The translations under genes and the position numbers were made by a program. The notes beneath the pieces are model-generated. The model was not told the origin of the DNA. It ran no database searches and saw only the letters and a list, made by a program, of their open reading frames with translations. Shown here one piece after another: positions 31,401-32,558 of a stretch of 32,558 nucleotides of DNA (position 1 is its first letter; the number at the start of each line of letters is the position of its first letter). This DNA comes from Pseudomonas inefficax (GTDB lineage Bacteria > Pseudomonadota > Gammaproteobacteria > Pseudomonadales > Pseudomonadaceae), in NCBI RefSeq assembly GCF_900277125.1, contig NZ_OPYN01000069.1, positions 1-32,558 of the forward strand, read 5' to 3'.

Positions 31401-31625
31401 GAGCCAGCCAAGGCGGCCGCGTCGGTCCCGGTGCCGTCGCCGAAAGTAGATCAGGCGTTTTCGTTTGCGCCCAGCATCAAGATCGATGTGTTGGGTGATG
31501 TAAAGGACCCTTCCCAGGTCGTTCGCGAAATCGAGGCGCCCCTGCGGCAGCTGTTCGAGGCGTGGCAGCGCGAAGCATCGGCGCGTATGTCCTCGGCCCA
31601 GCTGTTCGATCAACCCCACGTTTAA
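28458..31625 (+). CDS. tail tape measure protein (P2 GpT-like)
   Basis: This 1055-residue protein starts with GTG, with AGGGGG 5 bases upstream. It has an N-terminal coiled-coil region (about residues 20-120). A TP901-type tape-measure domain follows (about 130-330; MISANYQAIIRDIAIKADIV, GQAGSFEASDMARWFPQLLA). A hydrophobic helix lies at about 495-520 (FPAVVTGIAGTVAAILALRT). An unusual arginine cluster (SRRARRRRRRRADPS) is near residue 620. A glycine-zipper membrane segment spans about 710-770 (GGTAGAMAGAAAGAAIGSIV). The C-terminal third is Pro/Ala-rich. It sets tail length and probably helps DNA cross the inner membrane. Confidence 0.93.
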   Translation: MANKLALALVIGGTVASSVGAAFKTVENGIQRLEAKGNRAKVLKSTIGETIKLREEWKRAHDSGAAGADKLLRKLNGNLEALRNQGVEVGRLKREYQRLGREARAAGLQMKGHQQLQAGKESLKSNVGKAVAATAAVAAPTMISANYQAIIRDIAIKADIVNKPEEQQLTRTVIDTASDTGMARNDVAALVNQLVGAGMELDKALAYAPVAAKFAVGQGASGVDTASMIQALEQNAKISDPKVMQQALEAIAYQGQAGSFEASDMARWFPQLLAGMEKSGITGLDAVTSLGSMLQVQMKTAGGSDEAANNLKNWMEKIGSGEVVKAYKDAGIDYQASLNTGLQKGMNVIEASMALAMRYVEKTDPDKAKKIEAAKAQIDKEVDPEKARAALDALEKTLRTGDIFADMQVKAALTAYGQNRGLYQELKANSANAQKVGGILDKNLAERRETSAQQWAETVQASDDAMRSIGDAIRPATDMAAKGLTAVARGITSLSDTFPAVVTGIAGTVAAILALRTASSAFKIGKGVVNIARGRGLERFAGRADRGAQAPIKLPKTGNKVLDTGLGALGKVFGATASNDPAPIADSDPQRVFVVNADAIGRVGGSVATSGPGESGSRRARRRRRRRADPSTNARRSPVPPVAKAHLPAAGVAALAGAAEANKLGRMVQSVRGITKAAGKLPGGKLIDAVPGVLDVALNAETQDEKAEGYGGVAGGTAGAMAGAAAGAAIGSIVPVIGSAVGGVVGAVLGGLGGESVGGWLGKRWFGEDAPEAESKPQAAPGEAIRLTLEPQEAKPDASAVPDLGKHALEVWGTDKAAVPPPALTPAVGDAVRNAGKPAEPAIRSVAEMSDEKIERRYDQLPAFAKRDMFEAVGGFSGTKAGLGEDFSPSLSLDAPPVQPKPAPVPVDAGQALGMALRELEKVPQVPATVAPTITRVMQRGQSEVQVVDQSSPLERTGLGGVVRDMAAKSILAPPRMPEPPEPAKAAASVPVPSPKVDQAFSFAPSIKIDVLGDVKDPSQVVREIEAPLRQLFEAWQREASARMSSAQLFDQPHV

Positions 31626-31634
31626 GGAGGGCCT

Positions 31635-32480
31635 ATGGCCTACATGGAGCAGCTGGAATCCTCCCTATCGGGGTTGATTTCAGCCGGGGAGGCGGGGCGC
31701 AAGGGCATGGACGGCATGCTGGCCCCACTCAATGGCGCGGTCAGCAGCATTACGGGCGCCGCGTCCGAGCTGGAAAACATCCCGTTTGTAGGGCCCGAGG
31801 CCGGTGCCAAGCTGGGGCGCATCGTGCGGAGTATCAATGTGGCCCAGTCTCAGGTGGGCCAAGTGGCTTCGATGTATAGCCGAGCCGTTACCGGCGCCGC
31901 CCAGGTTCAAGAGCGCCTGGGCACGTTTAAGACGATGGCGGCCAAGGTCACGGCCGAGGCTAAGCGGGTGGCGGGACTGGTTAGCCCGTCGCTGGCGAAC
32001 ATCCTGCCCTCGGGCGGGCTGATGGGCTCGGCTACGCCGCTGCCCGAGGCGGTCGCGCCATTTCCCCACCTGCTGATCATCCAGCCGCACGACCCCAAGC
32101 TGCAGCCGTATTACTTCAACCTGGACACCGCGCCCTTTGACGAGCTGCGCCGGCAGGCGTCGTTCCGCTGGGCCGGCCAGGAGCGCTTGCGCCGCAGTGT
32201 GGCGCAGCAAGCCGTTGGTCTGGGTGAGGAAAAGATAACGCTCAAGGGCGCGATCTTTCCCCACCACAAGGGCGGCATTAAGCAGCTGAACGTGCTGCGC
32301 AGCGTCGGCCGCAACCTGCAAGCGCTGAAGCTGGTCACGGGCTACGGCGAGGTACTGGGCGACTGGTGCCTGGTGAGTGTGGAGGAAGAACAGGGCCACC
32401 TGCTGGCAGGTGGCATCCCCCGGAAACAAGGGTTCACCCTAGAGTTTGTGAGCTATGGCAACGATCTGCAGAACGTCTAG
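31635..32480 (+). CDS. tail protein U with extended N-terminus (P2 GpU family)
   Basis: This 281-residue protein has a conserved GpU domain in its C-terminal half: IIQPHDPKLQPYYFNLDTAP, FDELRRQASFRWAGQERLRR, then HHKGGIKQLNVLRSVGRNLQ and TLEFVSYGNDLQNV. P2 U is 159 residues, so about 120 extra N-terminal residues are present. These are low-complexity and helical (LESSLSGLISAGEAGRKGMD, ASELENIPFVGPEAGAKLGR). AAGGAGG lies 4 bases before the ATG. It precedes GpX in P2 order and overlaps it by 26 bp. Confidence 0.88.
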   Translation: MAYMEQLESSLSGLISAGEAGRKGMDGMLAPLNGAVSSITGAASELENIPFVGPEAGAKLGRIVRSINVAQSQVGQVASMYSRAVTGAAQVQERLGTFKTMAAKVTAEAKRVAGLVSPSLANILPSGGLMGSATPLPEAVAPFPHLLIIQPHDPKLQPYYFNLDTAPFDELRRQASFRWAGQERLRRSVAQQAVGLGEEKITLKGAIFPHHKGGIKQLNVLRSVGRNLQALKLVTGYGEVLGDWCLVSVEEEQGHLLAGGIPRKQGFTLEFVSYGNDLQNV

Positions 32481-32558
32481 CGGGGATTTGTTGGATGTGA
32501 TCTGCCAGCACCATTACGGGCACCTCAATGGCACCGTCGAGGCGGTGCTGGAGGCCAA
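32455..32558 (+). CDS. tail protein X (P2 GpX, LysM-like), truncated by window edge
   Basis: About 34 residues are visible: MATICRTSSGDLLDVICQHH then YGHLNGTVEAVLEA. The 'GDxLDxIC..yYG...g.vE.vL.AN' pattern is that of P2 gpX, a small LysM-like hub protein. The start overlaps the GpU stop by 26 bp. The rest, and presumably P2-type gpD, lies beyond position 32558. Confidence 0.85.
   Translation, partial: MATICRTSSGDLLDVICQHHYGHLNGTVEAVLEA

Overview
The window is one end of a temperate phage integrated in a Pseudomonas chromosome, probably P. putida group. That placement rests on the GC-rich codon use, the Pseudomonas-like dusA start, two PrtN (pyocin activator)-type proteins, and a Pseudomonas-type holin and Prim-Pol primase. 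It was read by eye, without database searches.

Left edge (1-1666): the host dusA 5' end runs leftward, and a tyrosine integrase diverges from it. This arrangement indicates integration at the 5' end of dusA. The right attachment site lies outside the window.

Early-left operon (1667-6370, minus strand): eleven small, closely overlapping genes lead away from an operator/promoter. They encode a cytosine-5 DNA methyltransferase, two PrtN-like proteins, two paralogous CCHC zinc-finger microproteins, two membrane-anchored proteins and several unknowns. Immunity region (6371-7751): a CI/C2-type S24 repressor lies between two clusters of 14-bp palindromic operators (consensus TTAGC-N4-GCTAA). A divergent Cro/YdaS-like gene follows.

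Early-right and replication (7752-12282, plus strand): a CII-family regulator, a TraR/DksA-like zinc finger and a large Prim-Pol/helicase are followed by a 325-bp region with no convincing gene. That region is built from GTGTTGGGT iterons in both orientations and is the best candidate for a replication origin. A possible late regulator and two intrinsic terminators come next.

Late genes (12283 to the end, plus strand): a holin, then a lambda-type head module (Nu1/GpA terminase, GpW, portal, S49 protease with an in-frame internal scaffold start, GpD, GpE, GpFII, GpZ), then a P2-type contractile tail module (V, W, J, I, short fibre, beta-helix-like protein, sheath, tube, E/E', tape measure, U, X). 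GpX runs off the right edge. The phage is therefore a lambda-head/P2-tail mosaic. No endolysin or spanin is visible, so the rest of the lysis cassette probably lies beyond the window.

Most of the content is ordinary for a prophage. The points most worth checking are the iteron region, the +1/-2 phase of the tail-chaperone extension, the paired zinc-finger and PrtN-like genes in the early-left operon, and the two-cluster operator layout.
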